A stretch of DNA of 64,000 bases from Bacteroidales bacterium (GCA_022482545.1 JAKVOZ010000001.1:62001-126000); one strand, 5' to 3'. Shown: positions 28,700-37,258, numbered from the stretch's first letter. The notes: generated by a model from the sequence alone, not told the origin. Program-made: numbers and translations.

Positions 28700-28804
28700 T
28701 AGTTCTTTATTCTACTGAAATGGATTAAAGAACTATTTTTTTAGAATCAAGAACTATTTAAATGGAATCAAAAGACAATAAAATAGTTCTTTAATCCATT
28801 TTGA
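28700..28804. repeat. 21-bp periodic intergenic array, family B (five units, mixed orientation)
   Basis: Five contiguous 21-bp units lie between the convergent M16 and recR genes. The core TAGTTCTTTATTCTA (28700) is followed by TGGATTAAAGAACTA (28721), which is the reverse complement of the core of the last unit, TAGTTCTTTAATCCA (28784). Orientation changes but the 21-bp phase does not. Confidence 0.9.
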
Positions 28805-28869
28805 AGAAGTTAAAATAAGTGATGTTTTTTGTTTTAATTAATGGAAATGAATGAAATAAGTATAAAATC

Positions 28870-29487
28870 TTAGTGCGAATAAATCTTATCAAAAGGCATA
28901 CGATTAAGGATAGAACGTCCAAGAGTTATTTCATCAGCAAACTCAATATTATCACCAATAGCAACTCCACGAGCAATAGCACTTACTTTCACATTCATAT
29001 CTTTAACTAATTTATTTATATAAAAGCATGTTGTGTCGCCTTCCATTGTTGTTGGAAGAGCAAGAATAATCTCTTCTATATCTTCTTTTGCTATTCTTTC
29101 AATAAGTTGAGATATTGTGATGTCTTTTGCACCTATTCCGTCTATTGGAGATATTACTCCACCAAGAACATGATATACTCCATAATATTGATGAGTGTTT
29201 TCAATAGCCATAACATCTCGTATGTTTTCCACAACACAAACCGTCTTATGATTTCTCTTATCATCTCTGCATACACTACATTCATCATTGTCAGAAATAG
29301 AGAAACAATGTTTGCAAAGTTTTATTTCTTTTTTCATATTCATTAAACTATTTGCCAAAGACATTGTTTCATTGTCTGGCTCTTTGAGTAGATGCAAAGC
29401 AAAACGCAAAGCTGTCCTTTTGCCAACGCCAGGTAGTTTGCTTAACTCATTAATAACATTTTCTAAGTAGATAGAAGGATAATCCAT
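28870..29487 (-). CDS. recR: Recombination mediator protein RecR
   Basis: This 205-residue protein has the helix-hairpin-helix LSKLPGVGKRTALRFALHLL, a C4 zinc finger (CKHCFSISDNDECSVC) and a Toprim domain with VVENIRDVMAIE and GVYHVLGGVISPIDGIG. The Walker-like C-terminus includes LALPTTMEGDTT. RecR acts with RecO (and RecF) to load RecA on SSB-coated single-stranded DNA. The gene is divergent from the symporter gene with a 59-bp gap. Confidence 0.97.
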   Translation of the reverse strand: MDYPSIYLENVINELSKLPGVGKRTALRFALHLLKEPDNETMSLANSLMNMKKEIKLCKHCFSISDNDECSVCRDDKRNHKTVCVVENIRDVMAIENTHQYYGVYHVLGGVISPIDGIGAKDITISQLIERIAKEDIEEIILALPTTMEGDTTCFYINKLVKDMNVKVSAIARGVAIGDNIEFADEITLGRSILNRMPFDKIYSH

Positions 29488-29546
29488 ATTTTTTTAGTAA
29501 TTTTGCTAATCATATTTTTTACAAAATTAAATAAAATTTTTCAATA

Positions 29547-31007
29547 ATGGGACAAATAATCTTTATAGCTTTTATAGTTTATACATTGCTTTTATTCTCA
29601 ATCACTTTTATTACATCAAGAAAAGCAAATAGTCAATCTTTTTTTCAAGGTAATAAAAAGAGTCCTTGGTTTGTTGTTGCTTATGGAATGATAGGAGCAT
29701 CGCTTTCAGGAGTTACTTTTATGTCTGTGCCTGGTTGGGTAAATGATAGAATGTTTACTTATATGCTAATGGTCTTTGGTTATTTCCTTGGATACCTTGT
29801 TATTGCTTTTGTTTTAATGCCAACATACTACAAATTAAATCTTGTGTCAATATATAAATACCTTGAAAAACGCTTTGGCTTTTATTCTCATAAGACAGGT
29901 AGTTTCTTTTTTCTTCTTTCAAGATGTCTTGGTGCATCACTTAGAATGTTTATCGTTATTATCGTTCTTTATAACTTTGTATTCAAATCATGGGGCTTGC
30001 CTTTTGAAGTAACTGTTGCAATGTTTCTTTGTCTTATTCTTCTTTTCACAATAAGAGGTGGTATAAAAACAATAGTATGGACAGATACTCTTCAAACAAC
30101 ATTTATGCTTGCTGCCTTAGTTATGTGTTTTGTTATGGTAAGTAAAGGCCTTAATTTCTCTGTTGGAGGAATGTGCAAACATATATTTAGTAGCGATTAT
30201 TTTACTTTTATAGATACAGACTCAATGAGCAGAAATTGTTGGTGGAAACAAATACTTGGAGGTATGTTTATCTGCATTGCGATGACAGGACTTGACCAAG
30301 AAATGATGCAAAAGAATCTTTCTTGTAAGAATATACACTCAGCTCAAAAGAATATGGTTACTTTTTCTATTATTTTATTCTTTGTTAATTTTCTTTTCCT
30401 TCTTTTAGGGTCTGCTCTTTATATGTACAAAGCAAAAAACGGCATAACAGCAACAGGTGATGCTCTTTTTCCAGAAGTGGCTATTAATTATTTGCCACCA
30501 ATTGCTTCAATAGTATTTATCATTGGTTTAATCTCTGCATTGTTTCCAAGTGCAGACGGAGCATTAACTTCTCTTACTACTTCTTTTTGCATAGATTTTC
30601 TAAATTTCAAAGACAATAGTGATACTAACGCCAAAGAGAGAGAAAAAAAACAAACAAAAATACGCCATATTGTTCATATCTGTTTCGCTCTTTTGTTTGT
30701 TGGAGTAATAATCTTTTATTATCATCATCAAAACAAGCACTTAATTGATATACTTTATCAAGTGGCATCAATAACTTATGGACCTCTTCTTGGACTTTTC
30801 TTCTTTGGACTTACAACAAAAAGAATAGCAAAAGATAAACTTGTACCTATTGTTTGTATTCTTGCTCCTACAATATGTTTTATACTAAATACTTATTCAA
30901 AGCAATGGTTTAATTATTCTTTTGATTTTGAACTTTTAGTGCTTAATGGACTAATAACTTTTGCTGGTCTTTGGGCAATAAGTAAGCCAAATAAAAAAAC
31001 GAAGTAA
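29547..31007 (+). CDS. Sodium:solute symporter (SSS family)
   Basis: This 486-residue membrane protein has about thirteen hydrophobic segments. The N-terminal region SFFQGNKKSPWFVVAYGMIGASLSGVTFMSVPGW matches the SSS family, where this loop and the first broken helix form the Na+ and substrate site. IRGGIKTIVWTDTLQ (around 170) and GLISALFPSADGALTSLTTSF are further SSS hallmarks. The substrate (for example a sugar, proline or pantothenate) cannot be read from the sequence. The GT39-type gene follows by 12 bp, so they are likely cotranscribed. Confidence 0.9.
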   Translation: MGQIIFIAFIVYTLLLFSITFITSRKANSQSFFQGNKKSPWFVVAYGMIGASLSGVTFMSVPGWVNDRMFTYMLMVFGYFLGYLVIAFVLMPTYYKLNLVSIYKYLEKRFGFYSHKTGSFFFLLSRCLGASLRMFIVIIVLYNFVFKSWGLPFEVTVAMFLCLILLFTIRGGIKTIVWTDTLQTTFMLAALVMCFVMVSKGLNFSVGGMCKHIFSSDYFTFIDTDSMSRNCWWKQILGGMFICIAMTGLDQEMMQKNLSCKNIHSAQKNMVTFSIILFFVNFLFLLLGSALYMYKAKNGITATGDALFPEVAINYLPPIASIVFIIGLISALFPSADGALTSLTTSFCIDFLNFKDNSDTNAKEREKKQTKIRHIVHICFALLFVGVIIFYYHHQNKHLIDILYQVASITYGPLLGLFFFGLTTKRIAKDKLVPIVCILAPTICFILNTYSKQWFNYSFDFELLVLNGLITFAGLWAISKPNKKTK

Positions 31008-31019
31008 AAAATAAATATA

Positions 31020-32906
31020 ATGAAGAGTTATTTAAAAAATAAGAAAATAAATTACAATTATCTTCTCCTTTTTTTGATAGTAGTTGTTGCTTGCGTTTTA
31101 AGATTTTATGATTATGGTAATTCTTCTATAAGTCATGATGAGTTTAGTGCATTATTTCGTACCAATTATGATAGTTTTTCTAAGGAGATACAAAAAGGCG
31201 TTATAGAAGATGTTCATCCGCCATTAATTCAATTGCTATTGTATTATTGGACAATGTTTTTTGGTTGGAGCGCATATAGTATTAAACTTCCTTTTATATT
31301 GTTTGGAATAGGCAGTGTGATAGTTGCTTTTTTTATTGGTAAGAAATGGTATAGTCAAACAGCAGGATTAATAGTTGCTTGCTTTATTGCTTCTATGGAA
31401 TACACTATAATGTATAGTCAAACAGCACGGCCATATAGTAGTGGTATGTTCTTTGCTTTGATGATGGTGTATTTTTGGACTAATATCGTTCAAAAACCAC
31501 AAGAAAAATACATAAAGAACGCTATCTTCTTTGTTGTTTTTGCTTGTTTGTGTTCATATAATCATCATTTTTCTCTTTTAATTGCTTTTATTGTTGGAGT
31601 TAGTGGATTATTTGTTATTGACAAGAAATTTATAAAAAAATATATTCTCACATGTCTTTGTGTGATTGTGTTATATTTGCCAAATATTCCAATACTATTA
31701 GCACAAATGAAGATGAAAGGTGCTGGTGGTTGGCTTGGAAAACCTAATAAAGATTTTCTTATTCAATATGTAGAATATTTGTTTCATTATTCTATTGCTG
31801 TTTATCTTGTTGCTTTTGGTTTATTCATTTATTCTATCATCAAAACAAATGATTTTAAAAAATATAAGAAAATTTATTTCATTATGTTGTCTTGGTTCTT
31901 TGTCCCTTTTGCTATTGGTTTTATTTATTCATATTTAGTTGATGCTGTCTTGCAATTTTCTTCACTTATTTTTGGCGTAAGTTTCTTGTTATTTGCTTTG
32001 TTTGGACTTATTAAAGAACAAAAGACAATAGTTAATCTTATTATCGTTGTTGTTATTCTAATTGTTAATATAACGACTCTTATAACAACACGTCAATATT
32101 ATGATTTGTTTTATAAATCTATTTATACTAAAACAATAACAGATAGAGAAGATGCTAAAAAGACGTATAGTAAAATCACAACTATTATGAGTTGTGATAA
32201 AAATATAACAACATACTATTTAAATAAATTCAATTTGCATTCACCTTTTATTAATTTAAATGATATTAAAGACGGAAGAACATTGGCAAATATCTTAAAA
32301 CAAGAACAAAATAAGAATGATTATCTTTATTTTGGAGAATTTGCTTACGAAAACCCAGTGTTTGTTCAAATAATTAAAGACTATTTTCCATACATTGTTA
32401 AGAATAATGATTATTATGCTGGTAACACTTTTGTCTTTTCTAAAATAAATAAAAAAGAATATAGACAACCAACAAAAGATTTTGATTCTGTTTTATATTT
32501 TTCACCAAATATGGTTTCAATAAAAGAAAATCAGCAATATTCTTCAGCAATATCTTTTCCTTTAAAGCAGATAATGAATAATAGAAATAATTTTATTGAT
32601 GTTAGTGCTAGCGTTTATTGTTGCGGATACGATACAAACAGTGTGCTTGCCATAGAGTTAGACAAAAGAAATAAGAGTTTTTATTGGACATGTACGCCAT
32701 TAAAAGATTATGTTTCAAAAGAAGATACAAATAAATGGGTAAAGATATATTTGTCATTAAAACTATCTGATGTTAATCTTAATCATAGAAAGATAACGTT
32801 TAAAGTGTATTTTGCTAATGACAATAAGCATAAATTCTTTTATAAAAATCTTACAATAAAGAGGCGAACAGGGAATAAGGTTGTTTATAAAATGCTTGAA
32901 AGATAA
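31020..32906 (+). CDS. GT-C membrane glycosyltransferase (GT39/ArnT-like)
   Basis: This 628-residue protein has roughly ten membrane helices in the first 370 residues and a soluble C-terminal part. The first periplasmic loop carries YGNSSISHDEFSALFR, where the Asp-Glu pair corresponds to the catalytic acid of PMT/ArnT enzymes, and EDVHPPLIQLLLYYW, a second conserved loop. YSQTARPYSSGMFFAL is also typical. GT-C enzymes take sugar from a polyprenyl phosphate donor. The DPM1-like enzyme at 19242 could supply such a donor, but that link is only inference. The C-terminal 250 residues are less conserved. Confidence 0.82.
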   Translation: MKSYLKNKKINYNYLLLFLIVVVACVLRFYDYGNSSISHDEFSALFRTNYDSFSKEIQKGVIEDVHPPLIQLLLYYWTMFFGWSAYSIKLPFILFGIGSVIVAFFIGKKWYSQTAGLIVACFIASMEYTIMYSQTARPYSSGMFFALMMVYFWTNIVQKPQEKYIKNAIFFVVFACLCSYNHHFSLLIAFIVGVSGLFVIDKKFIKKYILTCLCVIVLYLPNIPILLAQMKMKGAGGWLGKPNKDFLIQYVEYLFHYSIAVYLVAFGLFIYSIIKTNDFKKYKKIYFIMLSWFFVPFAIGFIYSYLVDAVLQFSSLIFGVSFLLFALFGLIKEQKTIVNLIIVVVILIVNITTLITTRQYYDLFYKSIYTKTITDREDAKKTYSKITTIMSCDKNITTYYLNKFNLHSPFINLNDIKDGRTLANILKQEQNKNDYLYFGEFAYENPVFVQIIKDYFPYIVKNNDYYAGNTFVFSKINKKEYRQPTKDFDSVLYFSPNMVSIKENQQYSSAISFPLKQIMNNRNNFIDVSASVYCCGYDTNSVLAIELDKRNKSFYWTCTPLKDYVSKEDTNKWVKIYLSLKLSDVNLNHRKITFKVYFANDNKHKFFYKNLTIKRRTGNKVVYKMLER

Positions 32907-32934
32907 AGATTTATTATAAAAAATGATTACACAC

Positions 32935-33384
32935 CTATAAAGAGATGTCTTTTATTTTTATTTTTAGTTGAGGATGAACAAAATTTGGTAATATTTCTTT
33001 GAGTGGAATAAGCACAAAATTTCTTTTAGTCAAAAGAGGGTGGGGAATAGTAAGAGAAGGACTATTAATAATAATATCATCATAAAACAAAATATCAATA
33101 TCTATTGTCCTTGAACAATAACCTGCCACATCTTTTCTTACTCTTCCAAGTTGTTTTTCAATATTGTGAATAATAGATAAACATTCTTGTGGAGTTTTTT
33201 CTGTGGAGAACATTACAACAGAATTCAAAAACAAATCTTCACTCTCAAATCCCCATGCTTTTGTTTCAATAATAGAAGAGCAAACAATCATCTTGCCAAT
33301 CAAATCTTCTATTTCTTTATAGGCTTGTTTGATTAGTTTTTCTCTATCTCCAAGATTGCTTCCAAATGATAATATTATATTCAT
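32935..33384 (-). CDS. folK: 2-amino-4-hydroxy-6-hydroxymethyldihydropteridine pyrophosphokinase
   Basis: From the ATG at 33384 the product is 149 residues. The start MNIILSFGSNLGDRE, KAWGFESEDLFLNSVV and GRVRKDVAGYCSRTIDIDILFYDD carry the HPPK hallmarks (SxGSNxGd; R(D/A)IDxDIL), followed by IPHPLLTKRNFVLIPL. It transfers pyrophosphate from ATP to the pterin in folate synthesis. An upstream TTG start at 33396 would fall inside the -7 promoter element, so I reject it. The gene is convergent with the GT-C gene (28-bp gap) and divergent from mrp. Confidence 0.95.
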   Translation of the reverse strand: MNIILSFGSNLGDREKLIKQAYKEIEDLIGKMIVCSSIIETKAWGFESEDLFLNSVVMFSTEKTPQECLSIIHNIEKQLGRVRKDVAGYCSRTIDIDILFYDDIIINSPSLTIPHPLLTKRNFVLIPLKEILPNFVHPQLKIKIKDISL

Positions 33385-33393
33385 AATTTTTTG

Positions 33394-33401
33394 CAAAGAT
33401 A
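33394..33401 (-). promoter_or_regulatory. Minus-strand -7 element of folK
   Basis: The plus-strand CAAAGATA reads TATCTTTG (TAnnTTTG) on the minus strand, 9 bp upstream of the folK ATG. It implies a very short leader. No convincing -33 TTTG is at the expected distance. Confidence 0.55.
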
Positions 33402-33422
33402 GGAAAAAGAATGAATAAAAAA

Positions 33423-33454
33423 TTTGTTTACTTAATTAAATAATAATACCTTTG
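33423..33454 (+). promoter_or_regulatory. Promoter of the mrp-nfu-pduO operon
   Basis: TTTG at 33423-33426 and TACCTTTG (TAnnTTTG) at 33447-33454 are 20 bp apart, ahead of the mrp ATG at 33483. Confidence 0.75.
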
Positions 33455-33482
33455 CAAAAATTTAAAAAAAAGGATAATAATT

Positions 33483-34310
33483 ATGGCAAATCCATTTGAA
33501 GAACAAAAGAAAAAACAAGAAGCAATAAATGAGGCTATGAAAAGTATCAAACACCTAATTGCAATAGGCAGTGGTAAAGGTGGTGTTGGTAAAAGCACAG
33601 TTGCAGCAAATCTTGCTCTTTCTCTTGCCAAAGAAGGTTATAAAGTAGGTTTAGCAGATGCAGATGTTTACGGCCCTTCAATACCTACTTTATTCAATAT
33701 AGAACATCAAGATGTGATGGCAACAGAAAAAGATGGTAAAGAGATGATGTTACCATTTGAAAAGTATGGAATAAAATTGATGAGTGTTGGATTCATTGTT
33801 GAAGATAATGCACCGTTAATGTGGCGTGGTCCAATGGCTTCTAATGCACTTACTCAACTACTTAGTGAAACACTTTGGGGCGAATTAGATTATTTGGTCC
33901 TTGATATGCCTCCTGGAACAGGTGATATACAACTTACTCTTATTCAAACATTCCACCCAGATGCTTCATTGTTCGTTTGCACTCCACAACAATTAGCAGT
34001 GGCTGATGTTAGAAGAGCAATAAATATGTTTACTAATGACCAAATAGCTATTCCTGTTTTGGGATTAGTTGAGAATATGGCATATTTTACTCCAAAAGAA
34101 CTACCAGATAATAAATATTATATTTTTGGTAAAGATGGTGGAAAGAAATTAGCAGAAGAATTAAAGATAGATTTTCTTGGACAAATACCAATATCTTGTT
34201 CTATTTCAGAAGGTAATGATAATGGTAATCCGGTTTCTATGTCTTTTTCAAGCGTAGAGGCAAAAGCATTTATGGCTTTGGCTGATAAAGTAATTGATAA
34301 AACAAAATAA
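33483..34310 (+). CDS. mrp: Mrp/NBP35-family iron-sulfur cluster carrier ATPase
   Basis: This 275-residue P-loop ATPase has the deviant Walker A GSGKGGVGKST. Other motifs are GLADADVYGPSIPTLF, the Mrp signature LMWRGPMASNALTQLL and VLDMPPGTGDIQLTL. It lacks the extra N-terminal DUF59 domain seen in many Mrp proteins and instead starts with about 20 charged residues. I do not see the usual C-terminal CxxC in the translated end, where the region ENMAYFTPKE replaces ENMSxFxCPxC. That loss could affect cluster binding. It heads an operon with an NFU gene (14-bp gap), which fits Fe-S cluster delivery. Confidence 0.9.
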   Translation: MANPFEEQKKKQEAINEAMKSIKHLIAIGSGKGGVGKSTVAANLALSLAKEGYKVGLADADVYGPSIPTLFNIEHQDVMATEKDGKEMMLPFEKYGIKLMSVGFIVEDNAPLMWRGPMASNALTQLLSETLWGELDYLVLDMPPGTGDIQLTLIQTFHPDASLFVCTPQQLAVADVRRAINMFTNDQIAIPVLGLVENMAYFTPKELPDNKYYIFGKDGGKKLAEELKIDFLGQIPISCSISEGNDNGNPVSMSFSSVEAKAFMALADKVIDKTK

Positions 34311-34324
34311 TAATAAAAAACATT

Positions 34325-34573
34325 ATGACAGCAGAAGAAAAAAACATCTTAGAAAAAAAAGTTATCAACGCAATTGAACAAATACGTCCTTATCTTCAAG
34401 AAGATGGAGGAGATATTAAGTTTATTTCAATGAATGATGACAATGTTGTTTTTGTAGAATTGCAAGGACATTGCGGTTCTTGTCCTTATTCTATGATGAC
34501 ACTAAAACAAAATGTTGAAGTTGCTATCAAAGATGCTCTTCCAGAGATTAAATCAGTGGAATTGTATCAATAA
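34325..34573 (+). CDS. NifU C-terminal-domain (NFU) iron-sulfur scaffold protein
   Basis: At 82 residues this is a stand-alone NFU domain. IRPYLQEDGGDIKFISM and LQGHCGSCPYSMMTLKQNVE are diagnostic, with CGSC as the [4Fe-4S]-binding CxxC (near residues 54-57). NFU proteins hold or pass clusters to target enzymes. The gene lies 14 bp after the Mrp ATPase gene and 14 bp before the adenosyltransferase gene. The Mrp-NFU pairing is consistent with a joint late step in cluster transfer. Confidence 0.93.
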   Translation: MTAEEKNILEKKVINAIEQIRPYLQEDGGDIKFISMNDDNVVFVELQGHCGSCPYSMMTLKQNVEVAIKDALPEIKSVELYQ

Positions 34574-34587
34574 AGAAAGGCTTTAAA

Positions 34588-35133
34588 ATGATATATACCA
34601 AAACAGGAGACGATGGAACGACCTCATTGGTTGGGGGAGAAAGAGTAAAAAAATATGATATAAGAGTTCAGGCTTATGGAGAGATTGATGAACTTGTAAG
34701 TATTATAGGATACATAAGTTCTTTTATGCATCACGAAGAATATAAAGGCGAATTGTTTGTTATTCAAAACAGATTATTTGACTGTGAGAGCATTGTTGCT
34801 TGCGAAAAAGAAGAGATGTTAAAGCAGATGCCTGTAATAAAAGATGTGGATATTGCTTTCTTGGAGCGAAAGATTGATACAATGAATCAAGAATTGCCAG
34901 AGATTAAGAGATTTCTTATACCAAGTGAAAGCCAAACGGCATGCTTAGTTAATATAGCAAGAACGGTAACAAGAAAATGTGAAAGACTTTGCGTTGAGGT
35001 TAATGATAAATATCCATTAGACAGCAATGTACTTAAATATTTAAACCGTCTTTCAGATTATTTCTTTGTCCTTGGTCGTAGAATAATGAAGCAAAAACAT
35101 CGTCCTGAAAAATATTGGAATGAAAATATATAA
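34588..35133 (+). CDS. PduO-type cob(I)yrinic acid a,c-diamide adenosyltransferase
   Basis: This 181-residue ATR domain starts IYTKTGDDGTTSLVGGERVKKYD, the PduO N-terminal ATP-binding signature. SESQTACLVNIARTVTRKCERL and YLNRLSDYFFVLGR contain the other ATP-contact residues. It transfers the adenosyl group of ATP to Co(I) of a corrinoid, making adenosylcobalamin. No B12-dependent enzyme or cobalamin riboswitch is in the window. It is the third gene of the mrp-nfu transcript. Confidence 0.94.
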   Translation: MIYTKTGDDGTTSLVGGERVKKYDIRVQAYGEIDELVSIIGYISSFMHHEEYKGELFVIQNRLFDCESIVACEKEEMLKQMPVIKDVDIAFLERKIDTMNQELPEIKRFLIPSESQTACLVNIARTVTRKCERLCVEVNDKYPLDSNVLKYLNRLSDYFFVLGRRIMKQKHRPEKYWNENI

Positions 35134-35152
35134 TAAAAAATGTATTAAATAG

Positions 35153-35183
35153 TTTGCAAAAAAGAAAAATAATATTACTTTTG
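35153..35183 (+). promoter_or_regulatory. Promoter of the DUF2795 gene
   Basis: TTTG (35153-35156) and TACTTTTG (35176-35183, TAnnTTTG) are spaced 19 bp apart, 37 bp ahead of the ATG. It is one of the clearest RpoD-type promoters in the window. Confidence 0.82.
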
Positions 35184-35220
35184 CAAAAAATTTGATATAG
35201 ACACATAAAAATATAAGACA

Positions 35221-35442
35221 ATGTATTGGAGTTTAGAGTTAGCATCGCATTTAGATGATGCACCATGGCCAGCAACCAAAGAAGAGTTGATAGATTATGC
35301 TCAAAGGAGTGGGGCTCCTATTGAGGTGGTTGAAAATCTACAAGAAATTGAAGATGAAGGTGATGTCTATGATTCCATAGAAGATATCTGGCCTGATTAT
35401 CCAACAAAAGATGACTTCTATTTTGATGAAGATGAATATTAG
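35221..35442 (+). CDS. DUF2795-domain small acidic protein
   Basis: This 73-residue protein (MYWSLELASHLDDAPWPATK, then EELIDYAQRSGAP) matches the DUF2795 fold common in Bacteroidota. Its C-terminus is strongly acidic (DDFYFDEDEY). The function of the family is not established. It has its own promoter and a strong terminator, so it is an independent, probably well-expressed unit. Confidence 0.88.
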   Translation: MYWSLELASHLDDAPWPATKEELIDYAQRSGAPIEVVENLQEIEDEGDVYDSIEDIWPDYPTKDDFYFDEDEY

Positions 35443-35470
35443 TCTTCGTATTCTTTATGTAAATTAAAAC

Positions 35471-35510
35471 AAAACAGTCTTAAAATAAATATTTCTAAGA
35501 CTGTTTTTTT
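35471..35510 (+). terminator. Intrinsic terminator after the DUF2795 gene
   Basis: AAAACAGTCTTA pairs with TAAGACTGTTTT around a 13-nt loop, and a T run follows. Confidence 0.82.
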
Positions 35511-35564
35511 ATGTTATCTTTGCATACAATAAAGATTATAAAATAAAACGCTGTTTTTTTTAAA

Positions 35565-35734
35565 TACATTAGCAATGTACTGACAGTACAACGGCGATGT
35601 ACTGATAGTACATCAGCAATGTATTTTTTTGTTTCTTTATTACAATAAAATGAATTGCTAATCCATTTAAATAGAATCAAAAGACAATAAAATAGAATCA
35701 AAAACTATTTTAACGCAATAGCAATCCATTTTGC
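35565..35734. repeat. 21/22-bp periodic intergenic array, families A and B, eight contiguous units
   Basis: Two 22-bp units (35565, 35587) are followed by six 21-bp units to 35734 with no phase break. Family A cores (TACATTAGCAATGTA) pass into family B cores (TGAATTGCTAATCCATTT at 35651; AATAGCAATCCATTTTG at 35718). The shared ATTGCTAAT shows that the two families are related. The array fills the gap between the DUF2795 terminator and the stop of convergent cdd. Confidence 0.9.
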
Positions 35735-35737
35735 TAG

Positions 35738-36208
35738 TTAAAAATCAAAACTAAATGGAAGCAAATTATCAACTCCGCAAAACTTTATTATAGTCTTATC
35801 TTTTCTTAAAACAAGAATATTTATTGGTTGTTTGCTTATCTGTTTCTCTATTTCCATCATCACTTGACGACAACTACCACAAGGATATGCTGTTTGAATT
35901 ATGCCTTTGTCATCTTTTGCCGAGATAGCAATAGCAACCACTTTTCTGTCTTTTCTTATAGCAGAAGAAAAAAGAGCAACCCTTTCAGCACATAAACCAC
36001 TTGGATAAGCAACATTTTCTTGATTGGCTCCAAGAACAATATCATCATTATCTAATCTTACTGCTGCTCCAACATTAAAATGAGAATAAGCAGAATATGA
36101 ATAATGGCAGGCATTCAAGGCTTCCTTAACAAGTTCTTTGTCTTTAATACTTAGTTCTTCAATGTTTTGATAAATCGTATAATCTATTTCTAATTTGTTT
36201 TTTAGCAT
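35738..36208 (-). CDS. cdd: Cytidine deaminase
   Basis: This 156-residue zinc enzyme has the N-terminal YSAYSHFNVGAAVRLDNDDI, the catalytic GLCAERVALF (Cys ligand and proton-shuttle Glu) and PCGSCRQVMME with the other two Cys ligands. It has the tetrameric, three-Cys type layout. It deaminates cytidine and deoxycytidine in pyrimidine salvage. A minus-strand -7 box (TATCTTTG) is at 36236-36243. It is divergent from dus. Confidence 0.94.
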   Translation of the reverse strand: MLKNKLEIDYTIYQNIEELSIKDKELVKEALNACHYSYSAYSHFNVGAAVRLDNDDIVLGANQENVAYPSGLCAERVALFSSAIRKDRKVVAIAISAKDDKGIIQTAYPCGSCRQVMMEIEKQISKQPINILVLRKDKTIIKFCGVDNLLPFSFDF

Positions 36209-36262
36209 AAGATGATGATGTTTTTATTTGATGTGCAAAGATAAAGAATAAATTAATATTTG

Positions 36263-36270
36263 TATCTTTG
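36263..36270 (+). promoter_or_regulatory. -7 element of the dus gene
   Basis: TATCTTTG (TAnnTTTG) lies on the plus strand 25 bp before the GTG start proposed for dus. It overlaps a TTG codon at 36260, so that earlier start is not credible. A -33 TTTG at the usual distance is not seen. Confidence 0.55.
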
Positions 36271-36295
36271 CAAATCAATAAAAGATAAAAAGAAA

Positions 36296-37249
36296 GTGCT
36301 AAAAGATATTTTGCCAGAGTTTTCTGTTGGCTTATCACCAATGGACGAAATAACTAATAAAGAGTTTAGACGTATTTGCAAAAGATATGGTTCTGATGTT
36401 CTTTTCACAGAGTTCGTTTCGTCAGATGCTTTAATTAGAGATGTGGAAAAGAGCATTGAAAAAATAAGTTTCTCTTCTGTTGAACGTCCTATTGCTATTC
36501 AAATCTTTGGAAATAGCGAACAAACTCTAACAATGGCAGCACAAAAAGTTGAGAAGTTTCATCCTGATTTTATTGATATTAATTGGGGTTGTCCGATGAA
36601 GAAAATAGCAGGCAAGGGGAGTGGTAGCGGTATTTTGAATGATATTCCTAAAATGATACAGATAACTAAGGCAGTTGTTGATAGCGTTAAGGTTCCAGTT
36701 AGTGTTAAAACGAGGATAGGTTATGATGAAAGTAATAAACCTATTGTTAAAGTGGCAGAGATGTTGCAAGATGTTGGTGTTCAGTTGTTGAGTATTCATG
36801 GTAGAACAAAAGCACAGATGTATAAAGCAGAAGCCGATTGGTCATTGATAGCAGAGGTTAAAAACAATCAAAGAATGAAAATACCAATTTTTGGTAATGG
36901 AGATATAGATTCTCCGCAGAAAATGATAGACTATAAAAATCGTTATGGAGTTGATGGTATTCTTATTGGCAGAGCAGCGGTTGGAAATCCTTTTATCTTT
37001 GAACAATGCAAACAAATATTGAAAAACAACACTCCTTATACGCCATCATTAGAAGAAAAAGTTATGGTATGCAAAGAACATTTGCTTGCGATGAAAGATA
37101 GCGTTGGAGAAGATAGAGCAATAGTTCTGATGAAGAAGTTTTACTCACGTTATTTTCTTGGTATACAAAATTTTAAACCATATAAGATGCGACTTATGGA
37201 AGAAAATAAAGTAGAAAATATTATAAATATATTAGAAGAAATAGAATAA
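36296..37249 (+). CDS. tRNA-dihydrouridine synthase (DusB-like)
   Basis: I propose the GTG at 36296 as start, giving VLKDILPEFSVGLSPMDEIT and about 317 residues. An earlier TTG lies in the promoter and the first ATG would cut into the barrel. The TIM barrel binds FMN. The catalytic Cys is in DINWGCPMKKIAGKGSGSG, and SIHGRTKAQMYKAEADW, FGNGDI and DGILIGRAAVGNP form the phosphate and flavin site. Dus enzymes reduce uridines in the tRNA D-loop. The sequence is closest to the DusB type, but GSGSG replaces the common GAGAA. Confidence 0.88.
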   Translation: MLKDILPEFSVGLSPMDEITNKEFRRICKRYGSDVLFTEFVSSDALIRDVEKSIEKISFSSVERPIAIQIFGNSEQTLTMAAQKVEKFHPDFIDINWGCPMKKIAGKGSGSGILNDIPKMIQITKAVVDSVKVPVSVKTRIGYDESNKPIVKVAEMLQDVGVQLLSIHGRTKAQMYKAEADWSLIAEVKNNQRMKIPIFGNGDIDSPQKMIDYKNRYGVDGILIGRAAVGNPFIFEQCKQILKNNTPYTPSLEEKVMVCKEHLLAMKDSVGEDRAIVLMKKFYSRYFLGIQNFKPYKMRLMEENKVENIINILEEIE

Positions 37250-37258
37250 TAAACTATT

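Noticed and set aside
34588-35133. Cobalamin riboswitch on the adenosyltransferase
   Set aside because: The gene is internal to the mrp-nfu operon with a 14-bp gap upstream, leaving no room for a B12 element.
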